DNA of 64,000 nucleotides from Fidelibacterota bacterium (GCA_947475295.1 CANJLF010000003.1:62001-126000), one strand, 5' to 3'; counted from the stretch's first letter, positions 1 to 9,453 are shown. The notes: a model not told the origin generated them from the letters alone. Program-made: numbers and translations.

Positions 1-3
1 AAT

Positions 4-669
4 CTAGGTTTCGAGAACCTGTTTGATCAGCGGGATTGTGACGGCGCGTTTGTCCGTGAGGGATGCGCTATCGGCTTTGGCGACGACAGCGCGCGCCGCG
101 GCGAAGCTGCGATCCATGTGCCGCACAAGATAAGCAACCACATCGGGTGCTACGGCGAGCTGCCGGTCGGCGAACAACTTTACAAGTACGGCTTCCATCA
201 TGGCGTCGTCGGGTGGTGCGATGCGCACTGCGGGTATGGCGGCCAGGCGCGATTTGAGATCGGGTAACGCCACCGGCCAACGCGCGGGCGGCTCACGCGA
301 TGTCAGCAGCAACGTGCCGCCTTTTTCCTTCACCGCATTAAACAGATGCAAAAGCGCGCGCGGATCGGACACGGCTTCGCCGTCTTCCAGCGCCAGCGCC
401 GCCGGACCTTCGATCAGCCGCGCGACGCTGTCAGTGCGCACATCGGCCGCCGACAGCACATGGGCCTGAGCGCGCAGGGCAAAGACATGAACCAGATGCG
501 ACTTGCCGCAACCGGCGGGCCCGAAGATCGCCAAGGCATGACCGGGCCAGGCAGGCCAGCGGTCGATCCACTCGACAGCTTCATTATTGCCGGGAGTGAC
601 TAAAAAGTCGTCGCGGCCGAAAGCCGGGCGGTGTCCGAGGTCGAGAACGAGCTGCCGGTCTTCACTCAT
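4..669 (-). CDS. hdaA: HdaA-like DnaA-related regulatory ATPase
   Basis: This 221-residue protein resembles the AAA+ core of DnaA without the DNA-binding domain IV. A Walker A motif, GPAGCGKS, lies at residues 50-57 and is preceded by the typical Hda opening (QLVLDLGHRPAFGRDDFLV). In alphaproteobacteria HdaA works with the DNA sliding clamp to stimulate ATP hydrolysis by DnaA after initiation and so prevents re-replication; that role is family knowledge. It is followed on the same strand order by a DUF2066 gene 24 bp upstream, a pairing common beside purM/purN in this class. Length matches the family and the stop codon is inside the window. Confidence 0.88.
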   Translation of the reverse strand: MSEDRQLVLDLGHRPAFGRDDFLVTPGNNEAVEWIDRWPAWPGHALAIFGPAGCGKSHLVHVFALRAQAHVLSAADVRTDSVARLIEGPAALALEDGEAVSDPRALLHLFNAVKEKGGTLLLTSREPPARWPVALPDLKSRLAAIPAVRIAPPDDAMMEAVLVKLFADRQLAVAPDVVAYLVRHMDRSFAAARAVVAKADSASLTDKRAVTIPLIKQVLET

Positions 670-693
670 AAGTTTTCCGTCATGAGAAGACCA

Positions 694-1884
694 CTACTGC
701 GGCGCGGCCTCTGCCGGCGCCGCTTCGCTGCCGGGCGTGCCCAGCGCGCGGCCGGAGGAGGCCGCACCCCGCGCCTGTATGATCCAGACGCCGTTCTGCT
801 GTGCGAGTGCCAGATCATGCTGCGACATGGCCAGCTCCAACTGCCGCTGAGCGCCGGCGTAATACAGCGTCACCTGAGCGCGGTCGCGGGTCATGGCCTG
901 AAGTTCCAGGCGGTCAATAAGCGGCACATCGTCGAGACGATTTTTGACAGTCAGCCATTCCTTGAGGTCGGCCACGGGGACCAACGCCGTAATCTGAGTG
1001 GTGCCGCCGAAGGCGACACGGTTGCGGTGTTTCCAGCCGTCCTGTACGGCCGTGGCCGTCGAGGTCGCGGCGGCGATCAGCATTTCGGCCTTGGTTTGGC
1101 CGGGCTCGGGCGTTTGGGTGAGCTGCAAGTCTTCCGAGGGCACGTCGCTGCGCAATTCCACCAGCGAAACCTGCAGGCCATCGGGGACGGCGGTCGCCAT
1201 GGCGATCACCGTGCCGCCGGCGTCGTAGCGGGCAGCCAGCGCATTGAGCGCAGCCAAGTCCTTCGTACTCGCCTGTGCCGCAGTAAGTAGACCGCTGTCC
1301 TCGCGGCTGCCGGTGGGTACGATCAACGGCACCAGCCCCAAATCCTGAGGCACTTGCGCCCAGGCCGCACGCCAGGCGTTGGACTCTTCCCAGAGCTGCC
1401 AGGGCGCGTCGGCGTTCTCACGCAGGATCGGCACCACCACCAACGGCTTGCTCAAGGTTTCCGTGAAGGGAATATTGGCATTGCGTAACAGGCGCCGGAT
1501 GAGCGCCGGATCGAAGCGTACCGTCAGGTCGGCCAGATAGCGCACCGCCGAGCTGCGTTCGTTGGCGATGGAAAAATCGCGCACCATGTCGATGATCTGG
1601 GTGGCGTTGACCTGGGGCACGCGGTCCATGTCCTCGCGCGCCACGATCCGCGCCACGACCTTGCGGAAGCCGGCGATCCGCCCCTGGGTCAGGCCGCGTT
1701 CGCGCGCTTCCGTGACATTGCCGGCGGTGACGTCCACCGTCATGCCATTGGCCACGAACAAGTCCTTACCGGTCACCGGACTGACGGCGGCGCGCGGAGC
1801 CGGCGCCGTTTGCGCCGCGAGGGGCCCGGCGGACAGCAAGACAGCAGCCAAAACCGCGGCCTTCAGAGCCTCGGCCAGAACCAT
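694..1884 (-). CDS. DUF2066 domain-containing secreted protein
   Basis: The open frame extends to 1944 (416 residues), but the residues from the ATG at 1884 (MVLAEALKAAVLAAVLL, then an Ala-Gln-Thr cleavage region) look like a signal peptide, so I prefer this start and a 396-residue product. The middle carries the DUF2066 pattern: a run around VDVTAGNVTEARERGL and later FDPALIRRLLRNANIPF. Function is unknown for the family; export to the periplasm is inferred from the leader. The C-terminus is rich in Ala, Pro and Glu. It lies head to head with purM and just upstream of hdaA, a conserved neighbourhood in alphaproteobacteria. The start could also be 1944 or 1920. Confidence 0.75.
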   Translation of the reverse strand: MVLAEALKAAVLAAVLLSAGPLAAQTAPAPRAAVSPVTGKDLFVANGMTVDVTAGNVTEARERGLTQGRIAGFRKVVARIVAREDMDRVPQVNATQIIDMVRDFSIANERSSAVRYLADLTVRFDPALIRRLLRNANIPFTETLSKPLVVVPILRENADAPWQLWEESNAWRAAWAQVPQDLGLVPLIVPTGSREDSGLLTAAQASTKDLAALNALAARYDAGGTVIAMATAVPDGLQVSLVELRSDVPSEDLQLTQTPEPGQTKAEMLIAAATSTATAVQDGWKHRNRVAFGGTTQITALVPVADLKEWLTVKNRLDDVPLIDRLELQAMTRDRAQVTLYYAGAQRQLELAMSQHDLALAQQNGVWIIQARGAASSGRALGTPGSEAAPAEAAPQ

Positions 1885-1988
1885 TGCAAAGCCCTGTCGA
1901 TCCAGTATGTTCGCGCTCATATTCGCCTCAAATCCGTGATCCAATTGGCAAGTTACCCACAGCCCGTTTTGTCTCGCAGGTCGCGGTC

Positions 1989-3113
1989 ATGACCCAGCAA
2001 AAATCGCGTCCCAACGGTTTAGCCTACAAAGACGCCGGGGTCGACTATTCCAAAATCGATCCACTCAAAATCGACGCCCAGCGGGCGGCCCGGGAAACCG
2101 GCGGCAATCTCGCGCGTATGGGCTACCGCGAGATCGAGGCCTCGCGCGGCGAATCGGCCTATGTCGTCGACATGGGCGACATGCTGCTGGCCTCTATTAC
2201 CGAATGCCTGGGCACCAAAGTGCTGATCGCCGACGCGATGCGCGCCGTCACCGGCAAGACCTATTTCGACAATCTGGCCCAGGACACCCTGGCCATGGCC
2301 ATCAATGACATCATCACCGTCGGCGCGACACCGGTGTCGGTGCAGGCCTATTGGGCCGCCGGCAGCAGCGCATGGTTCGACGACAAGGCGCGGGCGCATG
2401 ATCTGGTGCGCGGCTGGAAGGCGGCCTGCGACCGCTGCGGCGTCAGCTGGGGCGGCGGCGAAACGCCGAGCCTGGGCGGCGTGGTCGAAGCCGACACCAT
2501 CGATTTGGCGGCCTCGTGCATCGGTGTCGTGAAACCCCGCGAGCGCCTGACCCTGCAAGACAAGATGAAGGCGGGCGACGTGATTGTGCTGCTGGCCTCC
2601 AGCGGCATCCACGCCAACGGCGTATCGTTGGCGCGCAAACTGGCAACGCAAATTCCGGACGGCTATAGCGCGAAGTTAAGTGACGGACGCCTCTACGGCG
2701 ACGCGCTCTTGGACGCCACCATCCTCTATTCGCCCGTGACCGAGGCTTTGTTCGCCGGCGGCGTGATGCCCCATTACATCGCCAACATTACCGGCCACGG
2801 CTGGCGCAAGGTCATGCGTCATGCGGCCGCGCTCACCTACCGCTTCCACAGCGTGCCGCCGGTGCCGCCGGTGCTGGCCTTCATCCAGCAGCACGCCGGC
2901 ATGAGCGATGCGGACGCTTACGGCACATTCAACATGGGCGCGGGCTTTGCATTATTCGTAGCACCCGAAGACGCCGCGAAAGCCGTCGCCATCGCCGCTG
3001 CGGCGGGCGTGGCCGCCTGGAGCGCGGGCGTGGTGGAAAGCGGGCCGAAGAGCGTGGTGATTGAGCCGCTCAGCATCACCTTCACCGACGCCGACATGCA
3101 TCTCAGGGCGTAA
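1989..3113 (+). CDS. purM: Phosphoribosylformylglycinamidine cyclo-ligase (AIR synthase), divergent
   Basis: The 374-residue product belongs to the PurM/AIR-synthase fold and would close the imidazole ring in step five of purine synthesis using ATP. Family-like segments appear in order: YKDAGVDY at the N-terminus, LGTKVLIADAM, LAMAINDIITVGATPV, WGGGETPSLGG and GDVIVLLASSGIHANGVSL. Several of these differ from textbook PurM; for example the usual N-terminal glycine-rich stretch is replaced and the ADP-binding region is altered. Its position next to the DUF2066 gene and near purN supports the purM call. The start is set at the ATG at 1989; a longer frame from 1884 overlaps the opposite gene. 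A PurM-like paralogue of other function remains possible. Confidence 0.72.
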   Translation: MTQQKSRPNGLAYKDAGVDYSKIDPLKIDAQRAARETGGNLARMGYREIEASRGESAYVVDMGDMLLASITECLGTKVLIADAMRAVTGKTYFDNLAQDTLAMAINDIITVGATPVSVQAYWAAGSSAWFDDKARAHDLVRGWKAACDRCGVSWGGGETPSLGGVVEADTIDLAASCIGVVKPRERLTLQDKMKAGDVIVLLASSGIHANGVSLARKLATQIPDGYSAKLSDGRLYGDALLDATILYSPVTEALFAGGVMPHYIANITGHGWRKVMRHAAALTYRFHSVPPVPPVLAFIQQHAGMSDADAYGTFNMGAGFALFVAPEDAAKAVAIAAAAGVAAWSAGVVESGPKSVVIEPLSITFTDADMHLRA

Positions 3114-3120
3114 TCCTTCC

Positions 3121-4014
3121 TTGAGCCGTCTGCGGGCCGACATCCTCCTTCTCATTGTTTCCATCATCTGGGGCACGGCCTTTGTCGCCCAGAAGATCGC
3201 CAATGAAGCGATGTCGCCGCTGTGGTTCGTCGGCGTGCGCTTTCTGATCTCGGCGGCCCTTCTCGCTTTGCCGGCTTTCATCGAGCACAAAAAATCATCC
3301 GCTCTGATCACGCGCGGGGCCTTGCGAACATCGGTCGCGATCAGTATTTGCCTCGCCATCGGCGCTTGCCTGCAACAATCGGCGCTGGTGACCGCCAGCG
3401 CGACCAATGGCGGCTTTCTAACCGCCATCTACGTCGTGCTCGTGCCCTTCACATCGTGGATGCTCACACGCGAGCGCGTCCGGCCCGTCGTTTTCCTGGC
3501 CGGCTTGGCGGCGGTGGCGGGCGCTTATCTGCTGGGCGCCCACGGCGCGCTGCAAAGCTGGTCACCCGGCGACGTTCTGCTGATCGTCTCCGATATCGCC
3601 TGGGCCTTTGCCATCAGCATGGTGGCGATCTTCCTTAAACGCGCCAGCCGGCCGTTCTTTCTGGCCTTTCTGCAGTTCACAGTAACCGGCGTGGTCGGCG
3701 TATTTGCCGCTGTGATGATCGAGGGCCCCTTGCCCGGGGGCCTATCCTCCGCTCTGCCGGCGCTGCTTTACTGCAGCATCATTTCAGGAGGCATCGCCTA
3801 TACCCTGCAAGTGATCGCGCAAGGACACACGACCGCGCCGGAGGCGGCCTTGATCATGTCTTTGGAAAGCATTTTTGCCGCGATCACGGGCGCGCTGTGG
3901 CTCGGCGAACGCCTGACGCCCCTGGCCATGCTGGGATGCGCGCTTATTCTGCTGGGCGTGGTGGCGGCGGAAATCGGTCCCTTAAATTTGATGGGGCGAC
4001 GCCGCGCCTTATAG
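3121..4014 (+). CDS. DMT-family (EamA) drug/metabolite transporter
   Basis: This 297-residue membrane protein has about ten hydrophobic segments in two halves, as in EamA permeases: the first begins at ILLLIVSIIWGTAFVAQK and the last ends near LGCALILLGVVAAEIG. It should export a small metabolite across the inner membrane; the substrate cannot be told. I place the start at the TTG at 3121, seven bases after the purM stop and in frame with the hydrophobic N-terminus. An ATG at 3061 would overlap purM by 53 bases and add a non-hydrophobic tail. The 3' end overlaps the convergent purN by six bases. It interrupts the usual purM-purN pairing. Confidence 0.85.
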   Translation: MSRLRADILLLIVSIIWGTAFVAQKIANEAMSPLWFVGVRFLISAALLALPAFIEHKKSSALITRGALRTSVAISICLAIGACLQQSALVTASATNGGFLTAIYVVLVPFTSWMLTRERVRPVVFLAGLAAVAGAYLLGAHGALQSWSPGDVLLIVSDIAWAFAISMVAIFLKRASRPFFLAFLQFTVTGVVGVFAAVMIEGPLPGGLSSALPALLYCSIISGGIAYTLQVIAQGHTTAPEAALIMSLESIFAAITGALWLGERLTPLAMLGCALILLGVVAAEIGPLNLMGRRRAL

Positions 4015-4641
4015 CCGGTCGAGATCGATCTCGCGGGCGATGATGCGCTTCAAGGTTTCGGGATAGAGTTCCTGTTCTTTGGCCTGGACGCGCGCGGCGA
4101 GCGTCTCGTGCGTATCGCCGGCTTCGACCGCCACGCGGGCTTGCGCCACCACCGGGCCTTGATCGTAGTCGCCGTCGACCAAATGAATTGTCACGCCAGT
4201 TTCCTTGTCCCCTGACGTCAGCACGGCGTCGTGGACATGACGGCCGTACATGCCCTGCCCGCCGAATTTCGGCAGCAACGCCGGATGCACGTTGAGGATG
4301 CGTTTCTCAAAAGCCCCCAGCGTCTCAGGGCCAAGCTTTCGCATATAGCCCGCAAGGATCACCAGATCGGCGCCGTACTGCGCGAGGGTGGCGGCAATGG
4401 CGGCATCGGCGCCAGCGTCGGAGCCAGCGGTCTTGGCGCTGATATGAACGGCGGGAATGCGGTTTTGCTTCGCCCAGGCAACGGCGGCGCTGTCGCCGTT
4501 ATTGCTGATCAATACCACCGGAGATGCGCGTAAGCGCCCGTCGCGGCACGCCGCGACGATGGCGCGCATACTGCTGCCGTTATGGGACGCGAGAAACGCA
4601 AGGGTGGGACGAGCCGGCAGCGAGGCCATGTTCGTCCCCAT
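4009..4641 (-). CDS. purN: Phosphoribosylglycinamide formyltransferase
   Basis: The 210-residue product is a GAR transformylase, transferring a formyl group from 10-formyl-THF to GAR in purine synthesis. The catalytic signature is clear: NVHPALLPKFGGQGMYG around residues 117-133, with the conserved Asn117 and His119, and the acidic loop VDGDYDQGPVV near residues 155-165. The substrate-binding start FLASHNGSSMRAI also fits. It is transcribed away from purM, with a transporter gene between them, whereas purM and purN are normally co-directional. It lies 17 bp downstream of ndk, so it is probably cotranscribed with that gene. A second ATG four codons in is an alternative start. Confidence 0.94.
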   Translation of the reverse strand: MGTNMASLPARPTLAFLASHNGSSMRAIVAACRDGRLRASPVVLISNNGDSAAVAWAKQNRIPAVHISAKTAGSDAGADAAIAATLAQYGADLVILAGYMRKLGPETLGAFEKRILNVHPALLPKFGGQGMYGRHVHDAVLTSGDKETGVTIHLVDGDYDQGPVVAQARVAVEAGDTHETLAARVQAKEQELYPETLKRIIAREIDLDRL

Positions 4642-4658
4642 ATTCGTCCCCGGGCGGT

Positions 4659-5081
4659 TTAGCCGACGATCTCGAGACCCGAGAAGAAGTACGCGATCTC
4701 GATGGCGGCGTTCTCGGCGGAATCAGAGCCGTGAGCCGAGTTGGCTTCGATCGATTCCGCGAAGGTTTTGCGGATGGTGCCGTCGGCGGCATTGGCGGGG
4801 TTGGTGGCGCCCATGATCTCGCGGTTACGGGCGACGGCGTTCTCGCCTTCCAGAACCTGGGCAACGATGGGGCCCGAGGTCATGAACTTCACGAGGTCGT
4901 TGAAGAACGGACGCTCCTTGTGGACCCCATAAAACGTCTCGGCCTGAGCCTTCGTCAGGTGGATGCGCTTCTGGGCGACGATACGCAGGCCGCCGGCTTC
5001 CAGCAGAGCATTGATCTTGCCGGTCAGGTTGCGGCGCGTGGCGTCGGGCTTAATGATCGAGAAGGTGCGTTCGAGGGCCAT
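4659..5081 (-). CDS. ndk: Nucleoside diphosphate kinase
   Basis: The 140-residue enzyme equilibrates nucleoside di- and triphosphates through a phosphohistidine. It begins with the typical [14 protein letters not shown], and the active-site region is NSAHGSDS with the catalytic histidine at residue 117. Length equals the family norm. The gene is preceded by a good sigma-70-type promoter on the minus strand (5133-5161) and followed 17 bp later by purN, so the two nucleotide-metabolism genes probably share a transcript. Confidence 0.97.
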   Translation of the reverse strand: MALERTFSIIKPDATRRNLTGKINALLEAGGLRIVAQKRIHLTKAQAETFYGVHKERPFFNDLVKFMTSGPIVAQVLEGENAVARNREIMGATNPANAADGTIRKTFAESIEANSAHGSDSAENAAIEIAYFFSGLEIVG

Positions 5082-5132
5082 GAGAAACCTAATATCCTTG
5101 AGAAGGGTGGGTCTAAACGTGAAGGTGGCCGG

Positions 5133-5161
5133 TTTATAGACAAGCTACGGCTCGCGCGCAA
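5133..5161 (-). promoter_or_regulatory. Predicted housekeeping promoter of ndk
   Basis: On the minus strand TTGCGC (5161-5156) and TATAAA (5138-5133) are separated by exactly 17 bases, and transcription would start about 45 bases before the ndk ATG. This is a pattern match by eye. A perfect 16-base palindrome, CTGCCGCCGGCGGCAG, lies just upstream at 5170-5185. Confidence 0.5.
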
Positions 5162-5222
5162 CCGGAACTCTGCCGCCGGCGGCAGTCTGCGAAGGCAAAA
5201 ATATCAATGACTTAGCATATAT

Positions 5223-7412
5223 CTAGTCGGTCGCATTGGCCGCCGCGCAAAGCGCCTTGCCGCGCGCCGTGGCGGCGGTCGGCAGGAAGGCCAAATCACC
5301 CGTCGCGGTCGAGGCTGTGGCTTGGCCGATGAGGTACTTGGCATCCTCGGCGAGCAGGAAGCGGTCCTTCACCGATTGCTGCGCCGCTTTGCTGACAGCG
5401 CAGATGTAGCCCTGGCGATCGCCGTAGCGCTCCTCGATGGAGGGACGCGGATCTTCGGCCTTCTCACGCTCGGCCTTGGTCTTAGCGAAGGGGACAAAGC
5501 TGCCGTTCAGCGAGCAGATCTGTCCGGCCAGGACACCCGTGTCGGTGATGTTCCAGCCCATATAAGTACCGAGCGGCGCCTGATGCAGGATCGAAGGCAC
5601 GCCGCCGCGGTCGTTACCGTCGGCGTCCACCGCCGGGATGTAGCTTTGCAGAGCTTGTTTCACGACCGGCGGTTGCTGCGTGATGTAGCCCGAGAGATCG
5701 TTGGCGTTGAGGTGCGGGCCGAAGTCATAGTCCAACACCGGATTTGAAATACCGTAGGGCTCAGGCACGCCGGGGATGGCCGGGAACTTGAAAGGTCCGC
5801 CCTTTTTATCGGTGGTCAGCAGACCGGACGCGAGGGTGGGATAACGGCTCTCCGGCGGCGCAATGTCTTTCACCGTCCAATCGGTCATGGCCACTAAAAG
5901 CGCCCGCATGCTTTCGACTTCGGAATTGGGATTCTCCATCAGCACACAGACTCCGCCTTGGCCTTTCTTGGTCGTGAGATTGAAGCCGCCGGCGCCGCCG
6001 GCGTGCATGGTGCCTGGGAAGTAATAACGGCGCACATTGTCCGGCAAAGGAATGTCGCGGCCGTCATCGTTGCTGACAAGGCCAAGCGACATCCGCTGAT
6101 TCCAGAACTCCGCGCCGCCGAAGGTCTCGAAAATCTTGGGGCAGGTCTTCGTAGCTGAACAGCGCGCGAGCAGCGATGTGGTCGGACGTCCGCGTTTAGC
6201 ATCGGACGTCGCCGTCCACCACAAAGCGCCTTCATTGCCGGGCGCGAACATGGTCGGCGAGCCGCCGGGGATGGCGAAGCGGAAATTGAGCGGCACAAAG
6301 CGCGAAGCAATATGCGAGTTAAGGGAGTCCCACACCATGCGCCCCTGCTCGTCTTCATTGAAGCCGAGATGGACGTAGGATTTGGCATAGTTGCCCGACT
6401 GCGAGATTCCTTGCGCCACGACAAAAGGCACTTTTCCGGCGATGGGATTGGCAGTGCCGGATTCATCACGGTCGGCATGGCGGAAGAACGCCACCACATC
6501 GCGCATGGCCGCGAAGCCGAGACCAAGCACCAAAGGATCCTTAGCCGGGAACACGAGCGTATAGACCAGCTTCGGATCGAAGGTGCCTTTGGTCAGCTTG
6601 GCGCAAAGATTGCCGGGAGATGTCGTCGCATCGGCGGGCGCTTTGCTTTGGCAATTCACCCACGCCCAGTCCGTGCTGGCGATTTGCTTGCGCGTGCCGA
6701 CCTGCTGGCCGCGAATGTTTTCGGCAAGAGCGCCAGAGAGGGTCGACTGATGGGTATCGAAGCTCGCGGGACTATAGGCAAGCTCGCCGGCGCGGCCGAT
6801 GTCGACCTTAACCATGTCGCCGCTAGGGCCGTCACCGCCGTACAGAGGCAGACGTGCCATGAATGGCCCGGTGAATGACGAGCCGTCCGGATTTTTGGCG
6901 CGCGGCACAGTGATGGTCTCAAGACGCGATCCTGCCACCGACCGGGTGGCTGTCGGGCCCGGCAGAAGATCGCCCTGCCAGCCGCTGGTCAACACGACAT
7001 AGCCGCGCTTATAGAACAGGGGATCGGAGGTTGCATTCGCCGGATTGCCGCCGATATCGAAGGAATTGAACATGCTGTTGCCGCGATTGGCGATCTCGTA
7101 AAACAAGACGCCGCTGGCCTTCGACAAATCCGCGGGCATCAGCAGGGTAAAGGTCGTTATGTACTCGACATTGCCTTTGGCGTTCTTGGGCGCGAGATTG
7201 ATATCCTGAATGATGGCGTTGTGGCGATCCTTAGGGTCCACTTCGCCGAACGCGCGCCCGCGCAGCGTTTCATAACTGCCCACGGTGCCGAAGGAGCGGC
7301 TGTTGAAAGCCGGTGCGCGAGAGTCGATCACGATCTTGGTGACACGCGCTTCCGCCGCGCTCGCCGCCGCGAGTGCAATACCGCCCAAAAGAAATGTGCC
7401 GATACGACGCAT
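5223..7412 (-). CDS. Large secreted alpha/beta hydrolase-domain protein
   Basis: This 729-residue protein opens with a signal peptide (MRRIGTFLLGGIALAAASAAEARV) and matches the large alpha/beta hydrolase-domain family found in proteobacteria. A nucleophile elbow, GISQSGN, lies in VVAQGISQSGNYAKSYVHL about halfway along, giving a probable catalytic serine; the remaining triad members cannot be assigned with certainty. It is presumably a periplasmic or secreted esterase-like enzyme with unknown substrate. The start is supported by GGGGAGGA spaced a few bases before the ATG. It follows holC by 55 bp on the same strand. Confidence 0.82.
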   Translation of the reverse strand: MRRIGTFLLGGIALAAASAAEARVTKIVIDSRAPAFNSRSFGTVGSYETLRGRAFGEVDPKDRHNAIIQDINLAPKNAKGNVEYITTFTLLMPADLSKASGVLFYEIANRGNSMFNSFDIGGNPANATSDPLFYKRGYVVLTSGWQGDLLPGPTATRSVAGSRLETITVPRAKNPDGSSFTGPFMARLPLYGGDGPSGDMVKVDIGRAGELAYSPASFDTHQSTLSGALAENIRGQQVGTRKQIASTDWAWVNCQSKAPADATTSPGNLCAKLTKGTFDPKLVYTLVFPAKDPLVLGLGFAAMRDVVAFFRHADRDESGTANPIAGKVPFVVAQGISQSGNYAKSYVHLGFNEDEQGRMVWDSLNSHIASRFVPLNFRFAIPGGSPTMFAPGNEGALWWTATSDAKRGRPTTSLLARCSATKTCPKIFETFGGAEFWNQRMSLGLVSNDDGRDIPLPDNVRRYYFPGTMHAGGAGGFNLTTKKGQGGVCVLMENPNSEVESMRALLVAMTDWTVKDIAPPESRYPTLASGLLTTDKKGGPFKFPAIPGVPEPYGISNPVLDYDFGPHLNANDLSGYITQQPPVVKQALQSYIPAVDADGNDRGGVPSILHQAPLGTYMGWNITDTGVLAGQICSLNGSFVPFAKTKAEREKAEDPRPSIEERYGDRQGYICAVSKAAQQSVKDRFLLAEDAKYLIGQATASTATGDLAFLPTAATARGKALCAAANATD

Positions 7413-7467
7413 GAAATCCTCCCCTTGAATTCAGTTGGGGAGTGTACGTCGTCAAAACAGGCGAAGG

Positions 7468-7914
7468 CTATACCCCCTGCTCTTTCCAGCCGCTGTCGGT
7501 CTGTTGCCAGTAATGTAACTCGTGGCCGGCGGCCTTGGCGGCCGACCAGCGCTCCCGGGCCGCGGCCGTCGCCTCGACGCTGTTGCCGTCGAACAGATCC
7601 AGGCAGCGTTCGAAATCGGCCATGCGGCTGGACGCCATGCCGTCCGTCAGCACCAGCATGCACGCGCCGTTGGGATTTTCCTCCCGATCCGTGAGCCACA
7701 CCGGCTGGTCAGCGGCAAAGCCGTCTTTCAGCGTGCCGTGGGGCAACCAGGTATTGGGATCATAGGTCCACAGGAGATTGGCCAAGACTTCGATGCGGTC
7801 CTCGGACGCCGCCATGACGACGGCGCGGTGTCCGCCCGCGAGCACCCGCTCAAGAAGCTGCGGCAGGGCCCTCTCTACGGCAGAGGTCTGCAGATGATAG
7901 AAATCAACCCGCAT
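7468..7914 (-). CDS. holC: DNA polymerase III chi subunit
   Basis: The 148-residue product fits HolC, which links the clamp-loader complex to single-strand binding protein. It begins MRVDFYHLQTSAVERALPQLLERVL and contains the characteristic run LANLLWTYDPNTWLPHG and later QPVWLTDREENPNGA. Length matches the family. It sits between degP and the large hydrolase gene, 13 bp after degP ends on the same strand, so it may be read through from the hflK-hflC-degP transcript. Confidence 0.92.
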   Translation of the reverse strand: MRVDFYHLQTSAVERALPQLLERVLAGGHRAVVMAASEDRIEVLANLLWTYDPNTWLPHGTLKDGFAADQPVWLTDREENPNGACMLVLTDGMASSRMADFERCLDLFDGNSVEATAAARERWSAAKAAGHELHYWQQTDSGWKEQGV

Positions 7915-7927
7915 CGCAGCGCTAGAC

Positions 7928-9403
7928 TTAGCCCATCTTCACCGCGACGTAACGGATGCTGCCGGCGGACATCACTCGGAGCAGAACCGTCGAGCGTGAA
8001 CTTTGTTTGGCCTTGCCGACAGCATCGTCGGCGTCGGCGACGCTGCCGACATGGGTCTGCTGCACTTCGTCGATCACGTCGCCGGGTCGGATGCCCTTCA
8101 ACGCGGAGTCGCTGAGTTCGTCGACTTCGACAACCACGAGGCCGCGCACGCTGTCGGGGATCGCATATTTCTCGCGCGTGGCATCGCTGATCTCCACGAC
8201 CGTAACGCCGAGCCCCTTGATCAGGGTTTTTTTGACGTCTTCCTTTACCGCGTCGGGCTTTAAGCTGGCCACGACCTTTTCATTTTCATCGCGCAGCTCA
8301 CCGACTTTGAGCTTGACGGTCTTCTGCTGACCCTTGCGCCAGACGATGACATTCACCGTCTTGTCGATACCGGTTTCGGCCACGACGCGCGGCAGTTCGT
8401 TCATCTTGTCGATGGGCTTGCCGTCGAAGGTCAGAATGATGTCGCTGGACTCAATGCCCGACGTGGCCGCCGGACCATTGTCGGTGGCGCGCGACACAAG
8501 CGCGCCACGCGCCTTTTCGAGACCAAGGCTGACGGCGATTTCCTCGGTCACGCTTTGAATCTGCACGCCGATCCAGCCGCGGCGTGTGCGGCCGTATTTG
8601 CGCAAGTCCTCGAGCACCGGGCGCACAAGATTGGCCGAGGATGCGAAGCCGATGCCGACGCTGCCGCCCGACGGCGAGAAGATCGCCGTGTTCACGCCGA
8701 TGACCTGGCCTTCCATGTTGAACAGCGGCCCGCCGGAATTGCCGCGGTTGATGGACGCGTCGGTCTGGATGAAGTCGTCATACTGGCCGGCTTTGATGTT
8801 GCGCGAGCGCGCCGAAATAATTCCCGTGGTCACGGTGCCCGAAAGCCCGAACGGATTGCCGATGGCCAAAACCCAATCGCCGATACGCGAGCCATTGGAG
8901 TTGCCCCAGCCGACGGTCGGCAGGTCTTTTTTGGCCTCGACCTTCAACAACGCGATATCAACCTTCTCGTCGCGGCCAACCACCTTGGCTTCCAGGACGG
9001 TGTCGTCTTCTAGAATCACCGAAATCTGATCGGCATCCTGGATGACGTGGTTGTTAGTGACGACATAGCCCGCCTTGTCGATGATGAAGCCGGAACCGAG
9101 CGACGTTTGACGCTGGCGCGGCGCGCGGTTGTTAGGCGCAGTACCACGCGGCGGATTTCCTTCCGGAGCGCTGCCCTCGGGCGATTCACCGCCGCGGTTC
9201 TGGTCGGGGAAGAATTGGTCCCAGGGGATTTCACCGTCGGCCGTTCTTCTGCGCTCGACCATTTGACTGGTCGAGATGTTGACGACTGCCGGACTGAGCT
9301 TTGCGGCAAGGTCAGCGAAGCTGTCCGGTGCGTTGCGCGCGGTGGCGGGCAGAACAAACGCAGCGGCCGTGGCCGCGACGACGAGACTGAGGATGGGTTT
9401 CAA
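7928..9403 (-). CDS. degP: DegP/HtrA-type periplasmic serine protease
   Basis: The 491-residue product is a Do-family protease that degrades misfolded envelope proteins. It has a signal peptide (residues 1-22), a trypsin-like domain with His119 (in TNNHVI), Asp149 (in VDIALLKV) and Ser223 (in GNSGGPLF), and two PDZ domains filling the C-terminal half. A Pro/Gly-rich linker at residues 65-98 precedes the protease core. Translation starts at TTG (9403), with GGGAGAA seven bases upstream. It lies downstream of hflK and hflC on the same strand, the usual alphaproteobacterial arrangement, but the DUF2065 gene that often sits between hflC and degP is absent. The exact subfamily (degP, degQ or mucD) is uncertain. 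Confidence 0.93.
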   Translation of the reverse strand: MKPILSLVVAATAAAFVLPATARNAPDSFADLAAKLSPAVVNISTSQMVERRRTADGEIPWDQFFPDQNRGGESPEGSAPEGNPPRGTAPNNRAPRQRQTSLGSGFIIDKAGYVVTNNHVIQDADQISVILEDDTVLEAKVVGRDEKVDIALLKVEAKKDLPTVGWGNSNGSRIGDWVLAIGNPFGLSGTVTTGIISARSRNIKAGQYDDFIQTDASINRGNSGGPLFNMEGQVIGVNTAIFSPSGGSVGIGFASSANLVRPVLEDLRKYGRTRRGWIGVQIQSVTEEIAVSLGLEKARGALVSRATDNGPAATSGIESSDIILTFDGKPIDKMNELPRVVAETGIDKTVNVIVWRKGQQKTVKLKVGELRDENEKVVASLKPDAVKEDVKKTLIKGLGVTVVEISDATREKYAIPDSVRGLVVVEVDELSDSALKGIRPGDVIDEVQQTHVGSVADADDAVGKAKQSSRSTVLLRVMSAGSIRYVAVKMG

Positions 9404-9423
9404 GGCAGGTTCTCCCTTGCCGT

Positions 9424-9429
9424 ATTATA
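9424..9429 (-). promoter_or_regulatory. Possible -10 box for degP
   Basis: A perfect TATAAT is read on the minus strand 20 bases before the degP TTG start. No good -35 hexamer lies 16-18 bases upstream, so the evidence is weak. It could let degP be expressed separately from hflKC. Confidence 0.3.
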
Positions 9430-9453
9430 TTGCAGCGACGCCCTACACCGATT

